Below the pieces are notes generated by a model. The model did not search any database. It had not been told where the DNA came from and saw only the letters and a program-made list of their open reading frames with translations. The translations under genes and the position numbers were made by a program. Below are positions 24,400 to 33,377 of a DNA stretch of 64,000 bases, in pieces. Origin of the DNA: an uncultured Bacilli bacterium (GTDB taxonomy: Bacteria > Bacillota_I > Bacilli_A > RF39 > UBA660); the NCBI GenBank assembly GCA_934101795.1, contig CAKORY010000001.1, positions 124,001 to 188,000 of the forward strand. Direction: 5' to 3'. Position 1 is the stretch's first letter. Each line of letters begins with the position of its first letter.

Positions 24400-26955
24400 A
24401 TGGTAAAAAAACTTATTTTAATAGATGGAAATAACTTAATGTTTAGAAGTTATTATGCAACTGCTTATACTGGCAATATGATGAAAAATTCTAAAGGAAT
24501 GCCAACTAATGCTTTATTTGGTTTTGTTTCAATGATAAATAAAATTATCGCGGAAGAAAAACCAAGTTATATGGCTGTTGCTTTTGATATAGGTAAAAAC
24601 TTTAGAAAAGAAGAATATGATTTTTATAAAGAAGGAAGAATAGATACTCCGGAAGAATTAAAAATACAAATGCCAATTGCTAGAGATATACTTGATAAAA
24701 TGGGTATTAAGCATTTTGAACTAGCACCGTATGAAGCTGATGATATCGTAGGTACAATAGTTAAAATGACTGAAGAAGATAAAGATTTTGCGTCAGTTAT
24801 AGTATCAAGTGATAAAGATTTACTTCAATTAATTAGTGATGAAACAGAAGTTAAACTCTTAAAACAAAGTGGTTTTATTAGATATAATCATGAATCTTTT
24901 ATGGCTGATTATGGTATTGAACCAATTAGAATGATTGATTTAAAAGCTTTGATGGGGGATCAGTCAGATAACATTCCTGGGGTAAAAGGTATCGGAGAAA
25001 AAACAGCTTTAAAATTATTGCAAGAGTATAAATCTTTAGAAAACTTATATGATAATTTAGATAATATAACTGGTAAAGTAAAAGAAAAGCTAGAAAATGA
25101 TAAAGAAATGGCTTTTATAAGCAAGAAAATAGCAACTATATATAGAGATGTACCTTTAAATATAGTGCTAGAAGATTTAAAATATGAACCAAATGTTACT
25201 AATGAATTGATAGAACTTTTTAAAGATTTAGAATTCTTTTCATTTTTAAAAAATATGGAAGCAAAAAGTGTTAAAAAAACACTTGAATATAAAACAATAA
25301 GTAGTATAAAAAATATTAAATTAGATAAAAAAATAGCAATTGAAGTAATGATTGATAATGAAAACTATCATATTGGGCATATACTTGGAATGGGTATAAG
25401 TGATAGTTTAAATAATTATTATGTTGATGGTGAAAATGTAATAAGTGTTCTTAATGAAATTAAGTCTTTTGATGTAATAGGATATGATGCTAAAAAAGTA
25501 TTATGCAATACAAAAATAGATATAAATTATGTAGATGATTTAATGATTGAAGCATACCTTTTAAATTTAAATATTAAAGATGATTTAGCATATTTAGCAA
25601 ATCAAACCGAAGATAACTTTCTATATTATGAAAATATGAAAAAGGATAAATTTAGTAATATAGAAATGGAAGTAATAAAAAGAAGTAGATTTATTTATGA
25701 TAATAATGATGAATATAAGAAAAAGTTAGAAGAAAATAAATGTATGGATTTATATAAAAATATAGAAATGCCTTTAGTTAAAGTTTTAGCTGATATGGAA
25801 ACTACTGGTATAATTTGTAAGGAAGATGTACTTAAAGATATGTCTTTAGAACTTAGTGTAAAAATAGAACTTTTAACTAGAGAAATATATGAACTAGCTG
25901 GTATGGAATTTAATATTGGTAGTCCTAAGCAACTTGGAGAAATTCTTTTTGAAAAATTACAAATAGCTAAGGGTAAGAAAAATAAAACAGGTTATAAAAC
26001 TGATGTTAAAGTTTTAGAAAAGTTAGTTGATAAACATCCAATTGTAGAAAAAATACTTGAATATAGAAATTTAACTAAACTTAAAAGTACATATATTGAA
26101 GGTCTTTCAAACTATATTTTAGATGATGGTAAAATACATACAATTTATAAGCAAACATTAACTAGAACAGGAAGACTTTCATCAACTGATCCAAATTTAC
26201 AAAATATACCTGTGCGTGAAGAACTGGGAAGAAAGATAAGAAAAGCTTTTGTTCCTGAGAATGATTGCTTTTTAAGTAGTGATTATAGTCAAGTGGAGCT
26301 AAGAGTTATGGCATCTTTATCTAAATGTCCAAGTTTAATCGAAGCTTTTAATAATAATGAAGATATTCATACACATGTTGCAAGTGAAGTATTCGCAGTA
26401 CCTGAAGAAGCTGTAACAAAACAAATGAGAAGATGTGCTAAAGCTGTAATATTTGGTATAATTTATGGTATAAGTGGATTTGGTTTAGGGGAAAACTTAC
26501 ATATTTCAAGAAAAGATGCAGAAGAATATATAGATAAGTTTCATGTACTTTATCCAGAAGTAAAAGAATATACAGATAAGAGAATAGAAGAAGCTAGAAA
26601 GACCGGTGGAGTTACAACACTATTTGGTAGAAGAAGAGTTATTGAGGAAATTAATAATCCTAATTATTTGATTAAGCAAATGGGTGAGAGAATGGCAATG
26701 AATACACCGATTCAAGGTACTAGTGCTGATATTATGAAGCTAGCCATGATTAGGGTTTATAATAGATTTAAAAATGAAGGCATAACTAGTAAAATACTTC
26801 TTCAAGTACATGATGAAATAATAATAGATTGTAAAAATGAAGAACTTGAAAAAATAAAAAATATTGTTAAAGAAGAAATGGAAAATGTTTATAAGTTAAA
26901 TGTACCTTTAAAAGTAGAAATAGATACAGGTAATAATTGGTATGAGGCAAAATGA
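24400..26955 (+). CDS. polA: DNA polymerase I
   Basis: 851 residues from ATG 24400 (AAGGGTGAT site). N-terminal 5'-3' exonuclease domain with 'LILIDGNNLMFRSYYA' and 'LMGDQSDNIPGVKGIGEKTA'. The 3'-5' exonuclease-like middle (~300-440) lacks a recognisable DEDD set, as in Bacillus-type Pol I, so proofreading is probably absent. Polymerase motifs are intact: A 'SDYSQVELRVMASLS', B 'RRCAKAVIFGIIYGISGFGL', C 'LLQVHDEIII'. The stop overlaps the next gene by four bases. It handles Okazaki-fragment processing and repair, fitting its neighbour mutM. Confidence 0.97.
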   Translation: MVKKLILIDGNNLMFRSYYATAYTGNMMKNSKGMPTNALFGFVSMINKIIAEEKPSYMAVAFDIGKNFRKEEYDFYKEGRIDTPEELKIQMPIARDILDKMGIKHFELAPYEADDIVGTIVKMTEEDKDFASVIVSSDKDLLQLISDETEVKLLKQSGFIRYNHESFMADYGIEPIRMIDLKALMGDQSDNIPGVKGIGEKTALKLLQEYKSLENLYDNLDNITGKVKEKLENDKEMAFISKKIATIYRDVPLNIVLEDLKYEPNVTNELIELFKDLEFFSFLKNMEAKSVKKTLEYKTISSIKNIKLDKKIAIEVMIDNENYHIGHILGMGISDSLNNYYVDGENVISVLNEIKSFDVIGYDAKKVLCNTKIDINYVDDLMIEAYLLNLNIKDDLAYLANQTEDNFLYYENMKKDKFSNIEMEVIKRSRFIYDNNDEYKKKLEENKCMDLYKNIEMPLVKVLADMETTGIICKEDVLKDMSLELSVKIELLTREIYELAGMEFNIGSPKQLGEILFEKLQIAKGKKNKTGYKTDVKVLEKLVDKHPIVEKILEYRNLTKLKSTYIEGLSNYILDDGKIHTIYKQTLTRTGRLSSTDPNLQNIPVREELGRKIRKAFVPENDCFLSSDYSQVELRVMASLSKCPSLIEAFNNNEDIHTHVASEVFAVPEEAVTKQMRRCAKAVIFGIIYGISGFGLGENLHISRKDAEEYIDKFHVLYPEVKEYTDKRIEEARKTGGVTTLFGRRRVIEEINNPNYLIKQMGERMAMNTPIQGTSADIMKLAMIRVYNRFKNEGITSKILLQVHDEIIIDCKNEELEKIKNIVKEEMENVYKLNVPLKVEIDTGNNWYEAK

Positions 26956-28121
26956 TGAAAAAAGTAATAATAATATTATTAATTATAACGTCTTTATTTG
27001 GGATTATCTTTGGTATTGAACATTTTAATGCCAAAGATAACCAAACTCCTGAAGAAATAATCGAAAGTGATGTAATAGTTTTTAAAGATAAAAACTTAGA
27101 AAAAGCTATAAAAAATATAATGAATACCGAAGAAGTAAAAATAAATGATGCCCTAAATATAAAAAGTCTCTATTTAGACAATTTAAATATCAAAGATATA
27201 TCAGGAATAGAATATTTTAAAAATCTTGAGGCGTTATCTATGGGTAATAATAACATCAAGGACATAAGTAAATTAAAGGATCTTACTAAACTTAAAATAC
27301 TTCGTCTTAACTTAAATAAAATCAAAGATATAAGTCCATTAAAAAACTTAACATCTTTAGAAAGACTTAGCTTATTTTCAAATGAAATCGAAGATGTATC
27401 AGTTCTTACTTCATTAAATAATCTAACAGATATGCCAACACTTTATAATAACAATATAACTAATTTAGAAGTAATGGAATCATCTCTTGATAAAATATTA
27501 AATAATAGTCTAAATAATTTTTATATGTATGAGTTTAAAGATAATGATATAATTTATGAAAGAGATTTTGATAATACATGCCTAAGTGGATGCAATGATA
27601 CATATGTAAGATGTGAAAGTTTCCAAAGATATGAATGGAATAAAAATAATATAAAAACTTACAAAGAAGCCAAAGAAGTTGCTGAAAATTTTGCAAGTAC
27701 CTTAACTAGTGATATGACGGATTTTGAAAAGGAAATTAAAATATCAGAATTTTTAATTAAAAAAATGGTTTATAAAAGTACGGAAGGTACTTATAATGGA
27801 ACACATGATTTATATTACCCTCTAGTTTTAGGGTATGGTCAATGTCATAATTATGCTCAAGCATTTAATTTTATTGCAAATATGGTAGGTCTAGAATCTT
27901 ACTCGGCATATGCAGGTGCTTATCACGAATGGAATTTAGTAAAAATTAATGGGGAATTTTATCATTTAGATCTTACTTGGGCTGATTTTGGTGATATAAT
28001 AAATTATGCGTATGTAAACGTTACTACGGAAACAATTAATCGCTTACATGGATTTAATTTTAGTTATCCAGAAGATATAATTGTTGCAACACGAGATTTT
28101 TCTATGGAAGGGAGAAATTAG
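26952..28121 (+). CDS. leucine-rich repeat plus transglutaminase-like protein
   Basis: 389 residues with an N-terminal membrane anchor or signal (~4-22). Residues ~85-180 are internalin-type LRRs of 22 residues ('LEALSMGNNNIKDISKLKDLTKL', repeated about four times). The C-terminal domain is transglutaminase-like: Cys298 in 'GYGQCHNYAQAF', His325 in 'GAYHEWNLVKI', Asp340 in 'YHLDLTWADF'. ATG overlaps the polA stop, so it is co-transcribed with polA and mutM despite an unrelated extracellular role. Likely a surface peptidase or cross-linker; target unknown. Confidence 0.8.
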   Translation: MMKKVIIILLIITSLFGIIFGIEHFNAKDNQTPEEIIESDVIVFKDKNLEKAIKNIMNTEEVKINDALNIKSLYLDNLNIKDISGIEYFKNLEALSMGNNNIKDISKLKDLTKLKILRLNLNKIKDISPLKNLTSLERLSLFSNEIEDVSVLTSLNNLTDMPTLYNNNITNLEVMESSLDKILNNSLNNFYMYEFKDNDIIYERDFDNTCLSGCNDTYVRCESFQRYEWNKNNIKTYKEAKEVAENFASTLTSDMTDFEKEIKISEFLIKKMVYKSTEGTYNGTHDLYYPLVLGYGQCHNYAQAFNFIANMVGLESYSAYAGAYHEWNLVKINGEFYHLDLTWADFGDIINYAYVNVTTETINRLHGFNFSYPEDIIVATRDFSMEGRN

Positions 28122-28124
28122 CTT

Positions 28125-28943
28125 ATGCCAGAGATAGCAGAAGTAGAAACAGTTAGAAATACTTTAAAAAGTATGATTTTAAATAAGAAAATAGTAGATG
28201 TAAATATAATTTATCCCAAAATTATTGAAAGTAATATTAGTGATTTTAAAAATATCTTGATAGGTAGAAAATTCGTTGATATTGATAGAATTGGTAAATG
28301 GCTTATGTTTGATTTAAATGATTATTATTTACTTAGTCATTTAAGAATGGAAGGAAAGTATTTTGTTAAGAAAAGTACAGATGAAATAATAAAACATGAG
28401 CATATAATAATTAGTTTTGATGATGGAACAGATTTAAGATATCATGATACAAGAAAATTTGGAAGAATGAATTTAGTTAAAAAAAGTGATATTGATAGAG
28501 TGGAAGCTATTAAAAAACAGGGTATTGAAGCTAATAGTGATAAACTTACTAAAGAGTATTTATATGATAAAATACATAAAAAGAATATACCTATTAAAAG
28601 TTTACTTTTAGATCAAACAATTATTAGTGGCCTTGGTAATATTTATGCTAATGAGGTTATGTTTGATGCTAGGATTAATCCAAATAAACTTGGTAAAGAT
28701 ATTAGTTTAAAAGAGTGTGATTTAATAGTTAAGGCTAGTAAGAAAATAATTGATGCAGCGATTAAAGATGGAGGAACTACGATTAAAAGTTATACTTCAT
28801 CTTTAGGTGTTACGGGAAGATTTCAACAACATTTGATGGTTCATAAAAGAGAAAGGCAAGAATGTAAAGTGTGTGGAACACTCATAGAAAATATTAAAAT
28901 TGGTGGTAGAAGTACATACTTTTGTCCAAAGTGTCAAAAATAA
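28125..28943 (+). CDS. mutM: formamidopyrimidine-DNA glycosylase
   Basis: 272 residues. It begins MPEIAEVETVRNTL, keeping the catalytic Pro2 and Glu3 of the usual MPELPEVE. 'SHLRMEGKYF', 'HDTRKFGRM', and 'GLGNIYANEVMFDARINP' are the conserved H2TH-domain and Lys-containing blocks. The C-terminal zinc finger has Cys pairs 'CKVCG' and 'CPKC'. It removes 8-oxoguanine in base excision repair; Pol I encoded upstream can fill the gap. Bacillus also has polA-mutM adjacent; here an LRR-transglutaminase gene lies between. Confidence 0.96.
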   Translation: MPEIAEVETVRNTLKSMILNKKIVDVNIIYPKIIESNISDFKNILIGRKFVDIDRIGKWLMFDLNDYYLLSHLRMEGKYFVKKSTDEIIKHEHIIISFDDGTDLRYHDTRKFGRMNLVKKSDIDRVEAIKKQGIEANSDKLTKEYLYDKIHKKNIPIKSLLLDQTIISGLGNIYANEVMFDARINPNKLGKDISLKECDLIVKASKKIIDAAIKDGGTTIKSYTSSLGVTGRFQQHLMVHKRERQECKVCGTLIENIKIGGRSTYFCPKCQK

Positions 28944-28955
28944 GAAAGGATTTTT

Positions 28956-30539
28956 ATGAAAAAGAATAAAAAAATAATAATTGTTATTGGGGTTATAATA
29001 GGTTTACTTGTAATAGGTGCATTGTTTTTAATATTTAAAAATAATATTTTTACAACAGTTGATACTAGTGTTAAAAATAGTAATACAGAGTATAGAATAA
29101 GTGATAATGCTTTAAGTAATTTTGATTTATATTTTTTGCAAAAAGAGAATAATAGTAAAAATAAAGTTTATAGTCCACTTTCAATTAAATATGCACTGAG
29201 TATGTTAAAAGATGGATCAAGTGGTGATAGTAAAAAACAAATAGAAAATATTATTGGAAATTATAATACTAAAAAATATCCGAATAGTAGTAATGTATCT
29301 TTTGCAAATGGTATGTTTATTAGAAATGATTATAAAAAGAATATTAAAGATGAATATATAAATTTACTTAAAGAAAAATATAATGCGGAAATAATATATG
29401 ATACATTTAAGACTCCTGATAATATTAATAAATGGATAAATGATAAGACTTTGGGGCTAATACCTAATATGCTTGATGATACAAACGATAATTTTCTTTT
29501 CTTAATTAATGCATTAGCAATTGATATGGATTGGAAATATGTTATTCAACCAATACCAGAAGGAATACTTTATGATGAAGAACATTCTTCATATTATGAT
29601 GCTTTTTCAGTATCTTATCCTCATGAAGATTATTATGCTGGTGTTTCATGGTTAGATTCAAATAATTATAAGTATATTAAATTTAATAATCAAACTTTAG
29701 TTAATGGTTTAGAAATAGCATCATCAATTAATAATTATGATATTGTAAGTGAGATTGGTGAGGTAAATATTAGAAAAACTGTAGGAAACGCTTACGACAA
29801 ATGGAAAGCTGAAGGTAATTGTGATCCTAGTGATTATGAAGATACAAATGTATTTTTAAATAGATATATTAAAGAAATTGATAAAGGGTATAAGGATGTA
29901 GGTTCATCAACAGATTATACTTTTTATGTGGATGATGATATAAAAGTTTTTCAAAAGGATTTAAAAAGTTATAATGGGTTATCACTTGAATATATTGGTT
30001 TTATGCCAAAGAATAGTTCACTTGATAAATTTGTTGAAAATCTCGATGCAAAAAAAATTAATAATTATATAAGCAAGTTAAAAACAATTGAATTAAATAA
30101 TTTTACAAAAGGAAAAATTATAAGAATTACAGGACTTATGCCAATATTTAAGTTTGAATATGAACTTGAACTTCAAAAAGATTTAGAGTCTTTAGGTGTT
30201 ACCAATGTTTTTGTTCCAAATCATGCTAATTTAATTAATTTAAGTAGTGATAAGAGTTTATATATAAGTGAAGCAAAGCACAAAGCTAATATTGAGTTTT
30301 CTAATGAAGGGATTAAGGCTGCAGCTGCAACAGTGGTTGGTGGTGCTGGTGATGTAAATTGTTCATTTGAGTATGAATACGAGGTTCCAGTTGAAGAAAT
30401 AGATATTACTTTTGATAAACCATATATGTTTATTATTCGTGATAAAGATAACAAAGAAGTTTGGTTTGCTGGTACAGTTTATGAACCGATTAGTTGTGAT
30501 GAAAGTAAAACTTGTTTTATTAATGACAACCAAATGTAA
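28956..30539 (+). CDS. membrane-anchored serpin (serine protease inhibitor)
   Basis: 527 residues, longer than the ~380-residue serpin core. An N-terminal anchor (~7-30) leads to the serpin fold: 'NKVYSPLSIKYALSMLKDGSSGDSKKQI' (helix B region), 'FLFLINALAIDMDWKY' (strand 3A), and the C-terminal 'DKPYMFIIRDKDNKEVWFAGTVYEP'. The reactive-loop hinge at 451-460 is EGIKAAAATV, alanine-rich as in inhibitory serpins; counting from it puts P1 near 'GAGDV'. An insert of roughly 100 residues lies in the middle. Probably protects the cell surface from host or self proteases. Confidence 0.88.
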   Translation: MKKNKKIIIVIGVIIGLLVIGALFLIFKNNIFTTVDTSVKNSNTEYRISDNALSNFDLYFLQKENNSKNKVYSPLSIKYALSMLKDGSSGDSKKQIENIIGNYNTKKYPNSSNVSFANGMFIRNDYKKNIKDEYINLLKEKYNAEIIYDTFKTPDNINKWINDKTLGLIPNMLDDTNDNFLFLINALAIDMDWKYVIQPIPEGILYDEEHSSYYDAFSVSYPHEDYYAGVSWLDSNNYKYIKFNNQTLVNGLEIASSINNYDIVSEIGEVNIRKTVGNAYDKWKAEGNCDPSDYEDTNVFLNRYIKEIDKGYKDVGSSTDYTFYVDDDIKVFQKDLKSYNGLSLEYIGFMPKNSSLDKFVENLDAKKINNYISKLKTIELNNFTKGKIIRITGLMPIFKFEYELELQKDLESLGVTNVFVPNHANLINLSSDKSLYISEAKHKANIEFSNEGIKAAAATVVGGAGDVNCSFEYEYEVPVEEIDITFDKPYMFIIRDKDNKEVWFAGTVYEPISCDESKTCFINDNQM

Positions 30540-30556
30540 AATTTAATATTTGTTAC

Positions 30557-30585
30557 TTGTAATAATATGTAATAGTTGATATACT
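30557..30585 (+). promoter_or_regulatory. sigma-A promoter of the 30-aa peptide
   Basis: TTGTAA (30557-30562), 17-base spacer, TATACT (30580-30585). It immediately precedes a short hydrophobic ORF and its own terminator. Confidence 0.65.
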
Positions 30586-30602
30586 GGTAAAGTGAATGTG
30601 AT

Positions 30603-30695
30603 ATGAAAAATGATAATAAAATAAATGTAATGGGAATATCTGTTGTTAGTGCAGTTTTACTAATTATTTATATTTCGGTTATGTTAGTATTTTAA
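30603..30695 (+). CDS. 30-aa single-pass membrane peptide
   Basis: MKNDNKINVMGISVVSAVLL then a hydrophobic run to the stop: one membrane helix with a polar, charged N-terminus. It has a well-spaced promoter 20 bases upstream and a perfect terminator starting two bases after its stop, so this 140-base unit looks like a deliberate small transcript. The ribosome site is weak. It could be a small membrane regulator or a type I-style toxin; no antisense promoter was seen opposite it. Confidence 0.55.
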   Translation: MKNDNKINVMGISVVSAVLLIIYISVMLVF

Positions 30696-30696
30696 G

Positions 30697-30720
30697 GTAC
30701 TCAGGTTGAGTACTTTTTTT
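30697..30720 (+). terminator. terminator of the 30-aa peptide
   Basis: GTACTC (30697-30702), loop AGGTT, GAGTAC (30708-30713), then seven T. Confidence 0.85.
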
Positions 30721-30773
30721 ATTGTTAATAAAAAATTTTAAAAAATTTATTAATCACTTGATAGAAAAGAATG

Positions 30774-30857
30774 CCCATAAACATTAGGTAAAACCAGCGT
30801 TTTTAAAATATTTGTCGAGCCATGTCGACCGATTTTTCTTGACTTTTTTGATGTTTC
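30774..30857. repeat. dispersed structured repeat, copy A
   Basis: This stretch aligns with 40573-40646: AAACATTAGGTAAAACCAGC here versus AAACATCGGTAAAACCTAGC there, then a hairpin GTCGA-GCCATG-TCGAC here versus GTTCGA-CCTATG-TTGAAC there, then CGATT and a T-rich TTTTTTGA tail in both. The rest of the 30721-30896 gap holds nothing else I can identify apart from the AAAGGAGG site of the next gene. Confidence 0.55.
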
Positions 30858-30896
30858 AAACTTAGAATAGAGTCTTATATAAAGGAGGAAAATTTT

Positions 30897-31805
30897 ATGT
30901 TAAATGAAACAAAAGAAAAAGTATTTTATGGATTTAATTATGATAAAATGTTTAAGGCTATATTCGTCGGAGAGGATAAGAAAAAAACAGATTTACTATG
31001 TGAACTTCTAGGTGAATGTTTGGAAACTAAAATTGATAGAATAATAAAGTTTATTCCTGTTGAACTTAATGCCAGAAGAAAAAAAGAAAGGTATAAAAGA
31101 GTTGATTTACTTCTTGAAGCTGGGAAAAGAAAAATTAATTTAGAACTTAATTCTACCTATAGTGAAGCAGATAAAATAAGAAATATGAATTATTATTTTT
31201 CTTTCTGTAGTCAGCATACCATCGCCGGAGAAAAATATGATATTGAGTCAGAATTCATACATATTTCTCTCAATTATAATGTAAAGAAAGATGCGCCATT
31301 AATAAAATGTTATACCATTTATGATAAAAGCCACGATGAAGAACTTGACTCAAGGTTTAAATATTATGAAATTAATGTTGAAAAGTTTGCTAAACTCTGG
31401 TATGATAATGACATAGAAAGCGTTAAGAAAGCCCCTATTTTAACTATGATAGGTATAAAAGATGAAGAAGAATTAGAAAAGTATTCTAAGAAAATGAATA
31501 ACGCTATCATTAAGGAGAGTGTTGATAATTTGAAAAGATTAAATAGTGATGCTGCTTTTGTTTATGGTCTTACACCAGAAGAAGATGAATTGTTAGTTAG
31601 AAATACTAGGGATGAATTTGTTCGTAGGGAAGCTTTGGCTGAAGGGCTTGCTGAAGGTAAAGCTGAGGGGCTTGCTGAAGGAGAAGCTAAAGGGAATGAA
31701 AAAATAAAACAAATTGCAACAAATCTACTAAAAAAAGATTATTCTATCGAGGAAATAGTTGAAATAACTGGATTAACTAAAGAAGAAATAAATAAATTAA
31801 AATAA
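30897..31805 (+). CDS. Rpn-family PD-(D/E)XK nuclease, paralogue 1
   Basis: 302 residues behind a perfect AAAGGAGG. 'YGFNYDKMFKAIFVGEDKKK' opens the family; 'RYKRVDLLLEAGKRKINLELNST' holds the Asp and the E-x-N (ExK-like) catalytic strand of the PD-(D/E)XK fold, the latter atypical because Lys is replaced. A C-terminal repeat 'AEGLAEGKAEGLAEGEAKG' precedes a short helical HTH-like end 'DYSIEEIVEITGLTKEEINKLK'. Such proteins are annotated as Rpn/putative transposases; in Escherichia coli they promote RecA-independent recombination. A terminator follows. Confidence 0.82.
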   Translation: MLNETKEKVFYGFNYDKMFKAIFVGEDKKKTDLLCELLGECLETKIDRIIKFIPVELNARRKKERYKRVDLLLEAGKRKINLELNSTYSEADKIRNMNYYFSFCSQHTIAGEKYDIESEFIHISLNYNVKKDAPLIKCYTIYDKSHDEELDSRFKYYEINVEKFAKLWYDNDIESVKKAPILTMIGIKDEEELEKYSKKMNNAIIKESVDNLKRLNSDAAFVYGLTPEEDELLVRNTRDEFVRREALAEGLAEGKAEGLAEGEAKGNEKIKQIATNLLKKDYSIEEIVEITGLTKEEINKLK

Positions 31806-31850
31806 TATTAAAAATAAATATATTAATAATTAAATAAAACATAATAAAAT

Positions 31851-31894
31851 GATAGATAATAAATAATTTGTTATTAATTTTCTATCGGTTTTTT
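31851..31894 (+). terminator. terminator after the first Rpn gene
   Basis: GATAGA (31851-31856) pairs with TCTATC (31881-31886), with an inner TAATAA/TTATTA pairing, followed by GG and six T. Confidence 0.65.
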
Positions 31895-31948
31895 CTTTGT
31901 TTTTTTCTTTTCATATGTTATAATTTTAGAAGGAAAGAGAGTGATACT

Positions 31949-32470
31949 ATGCTTGATTATTTTATTCCTGATATATATGCTCAAAGCATTTATACAATAA
32001 ATTATAAAAAGCTAAAGAAAAATGGTATAAAATGTTTATTATTTGACTTAGATAATACTATTGCACCTTATAAAGTTACGGAACCAGATCAAAAGGTTAA
32101 AGAATTAATTGCCAGATTAGAAGCTGATTTTAAAGTAATTATTGTATCTAATAGTGGTAAAAATAGACTTAGACCATTTAAAGAAAAACTAAATGTTGAT
32201 GTCGCGTTTAGTAGTAAAAAACCTTTAAAAACTAAATATAAAAAAATACTTTTATTATATAGATTTAAGATAGATGAAGTAGCTTGCATTGGGGACCAAC
32301 TATTAACTGATATACTTGGTGCTAATAGAATGGGATTTACTAGTATACTTGTAAATAGAGTAGCTAAATATGAAATGTTTCCAACTAGAGTAAATAGATT
32401 TATAGAAAAAAGAATATTAAATAAATTAGCTAAAAAAAACATTCTTGTAAGTGGGGTGTATTATGACTAA
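31949..32470 (+). CDS. yqeG: YqeG-family HAD-type phosphatase
   Basis: 173 residues from ATG 31949 (AAGGAAAGAG site); the longer upstream frame lacks one. HAD motif I is 'CLLFDLDNTIAPY', motif II 'VIIVSNSGKNR', motif III/IV 'KKPLKTKYKK...VACIGDQLLTDILGANRMGF'. It is the YqeG (HAD IIIA) protein that lies directly before yqeH in Bacillus, and the same order holds here with an 8-base overlap. Substrate is unproven; related enzymes dephosphorylate phosphatidylglycerolphosphate or nucleotides. Confidence 0.9.
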   Translation: MLDYFIPDIYAQSIYTINYKKLKKNGIKCLLFDLDNTIAPYKVTEPDQKVKELIARLEADFKVIIVSNSGKNRLRPFKEKLNVDVAFSSKKPLKTKYKKILLLYRFKIDEVACIGDQLLTDILGANRMGFTSILVNRVAKYEMFPTRVNRFIEKRILNKLAKKNILVSGVYYD

Positions 32471-33377
32471 ATGCGTAGGTTGTGGAATAACACTTCAAGC
32501 TGAAAATAAAAATGATGTTGGTTATACACCAGATATAAAAAATGAATTGTGTGAAAGATGCTTTAAACTTAAAAATTATAACGTTTTAACAAATTCAGGA
32601 GTTAAAATTGATAATGAAAAGTTAATTGAAAAAATAAATAAGTTAGGTGCTTTCGTTTTCTTTTTAACAGATTTTATAAATTTGGATAGTAATGTAATTA
32701 AATGCTATAAAAAGATAAAATGTAAAAAAGTAATGGTGTTTACTAAAGCAGATATTATACCTAAGAATATTAAATATAATAAACTTATAGAAAATATTAA
32801 AAATTTATATGAAATAAAAGAGGATATAATTCTCACAAGTAGTAAAAAAAAGCTTAATTTAAGTAATATAACAAGTTTATGCTTAGAAAATAAAAAAGTT
32901 ATCTTTGTAGGATTTACAAATGCTGGGAAAAGTAGTTTAATTAATAGCTTAATTAGAAGCAATATAACAGTAAGTAATACTCAGAATACTACGCAAGAGA
33001 TTATAAAATTAAATGCTAGTGGCATAACTATTTATGATGCACCGGGGCTTATGGATAATGTAAATAGAGAAAGCATTCTTAAAAGTAGTATCAATCCTCG
33101 TTCATACCAGCTTCCAAGCAAACATTATCTTTCTATTAATGGAATAAAGTTAAATATTAAAGAGAATAGCAATTTTACTATTTATGTTGGTAATGAAGTT
33201 GAAATTTTAAGAAGAAAAGAACTTGGAAATGTAGAATGTAGTATCATTGTACCTAAAAACAGTGATGTTGTTTTAAAAGGATTAGGTTTTATTAAATTTA
33301 GTAAAACTACTTTAGTTAGTTTATCTAGTAGTGATTATGAAATAAGGCCTTCAATAATTGGTGATAGTCATGACTAA
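32463..33377 (+). CDS. yqeH: YqeH circularly permuted GTPase
   Basis: 304 residues from ATG 32463. An N-terminal treble-clef zinc finger (CVGCG ... CERC) precedes a circularly permuted GTPase: G4 'FTKADIIPKN' comes before G1 'FVGFTNAGKSSLINSLI' and G3 'DAPGL'. YqeH supports 30S ribosome subunit maturation. It is somewhat shorter than the ~366 residues of Bacillus, mainly at the C-terminus. It overlaps yqeG at its start and mutL at its end, so all three are translationally linked. Confidence 0.93.
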   Translation: MTKCVGCGITLQAENKNDVGYTPDIKNELCERCFKLKNYNVLTNSGVKIDNEKLIEKINKLGAFVFFLTDFINLDSNVIKCYKKIKCKKVMVFTKADIIPKNIKYNKLIENIKNLYEIKEDIILTSSKKKLNLSNITSLCLENKKVIFVGFTNAGKSSLINSLIRSNITVSNTQNTTQEIIKLNASGITIYDAPGLMDNVNRESILKSSINPRSYQLPSKHYLSINGIKLNIKENSNFTIYVGNEVEILRRKELGNVECSIIVPKNSDVVLKGLGFIKFSKTTLVSLSSSDYEIRPSIIGDSHD

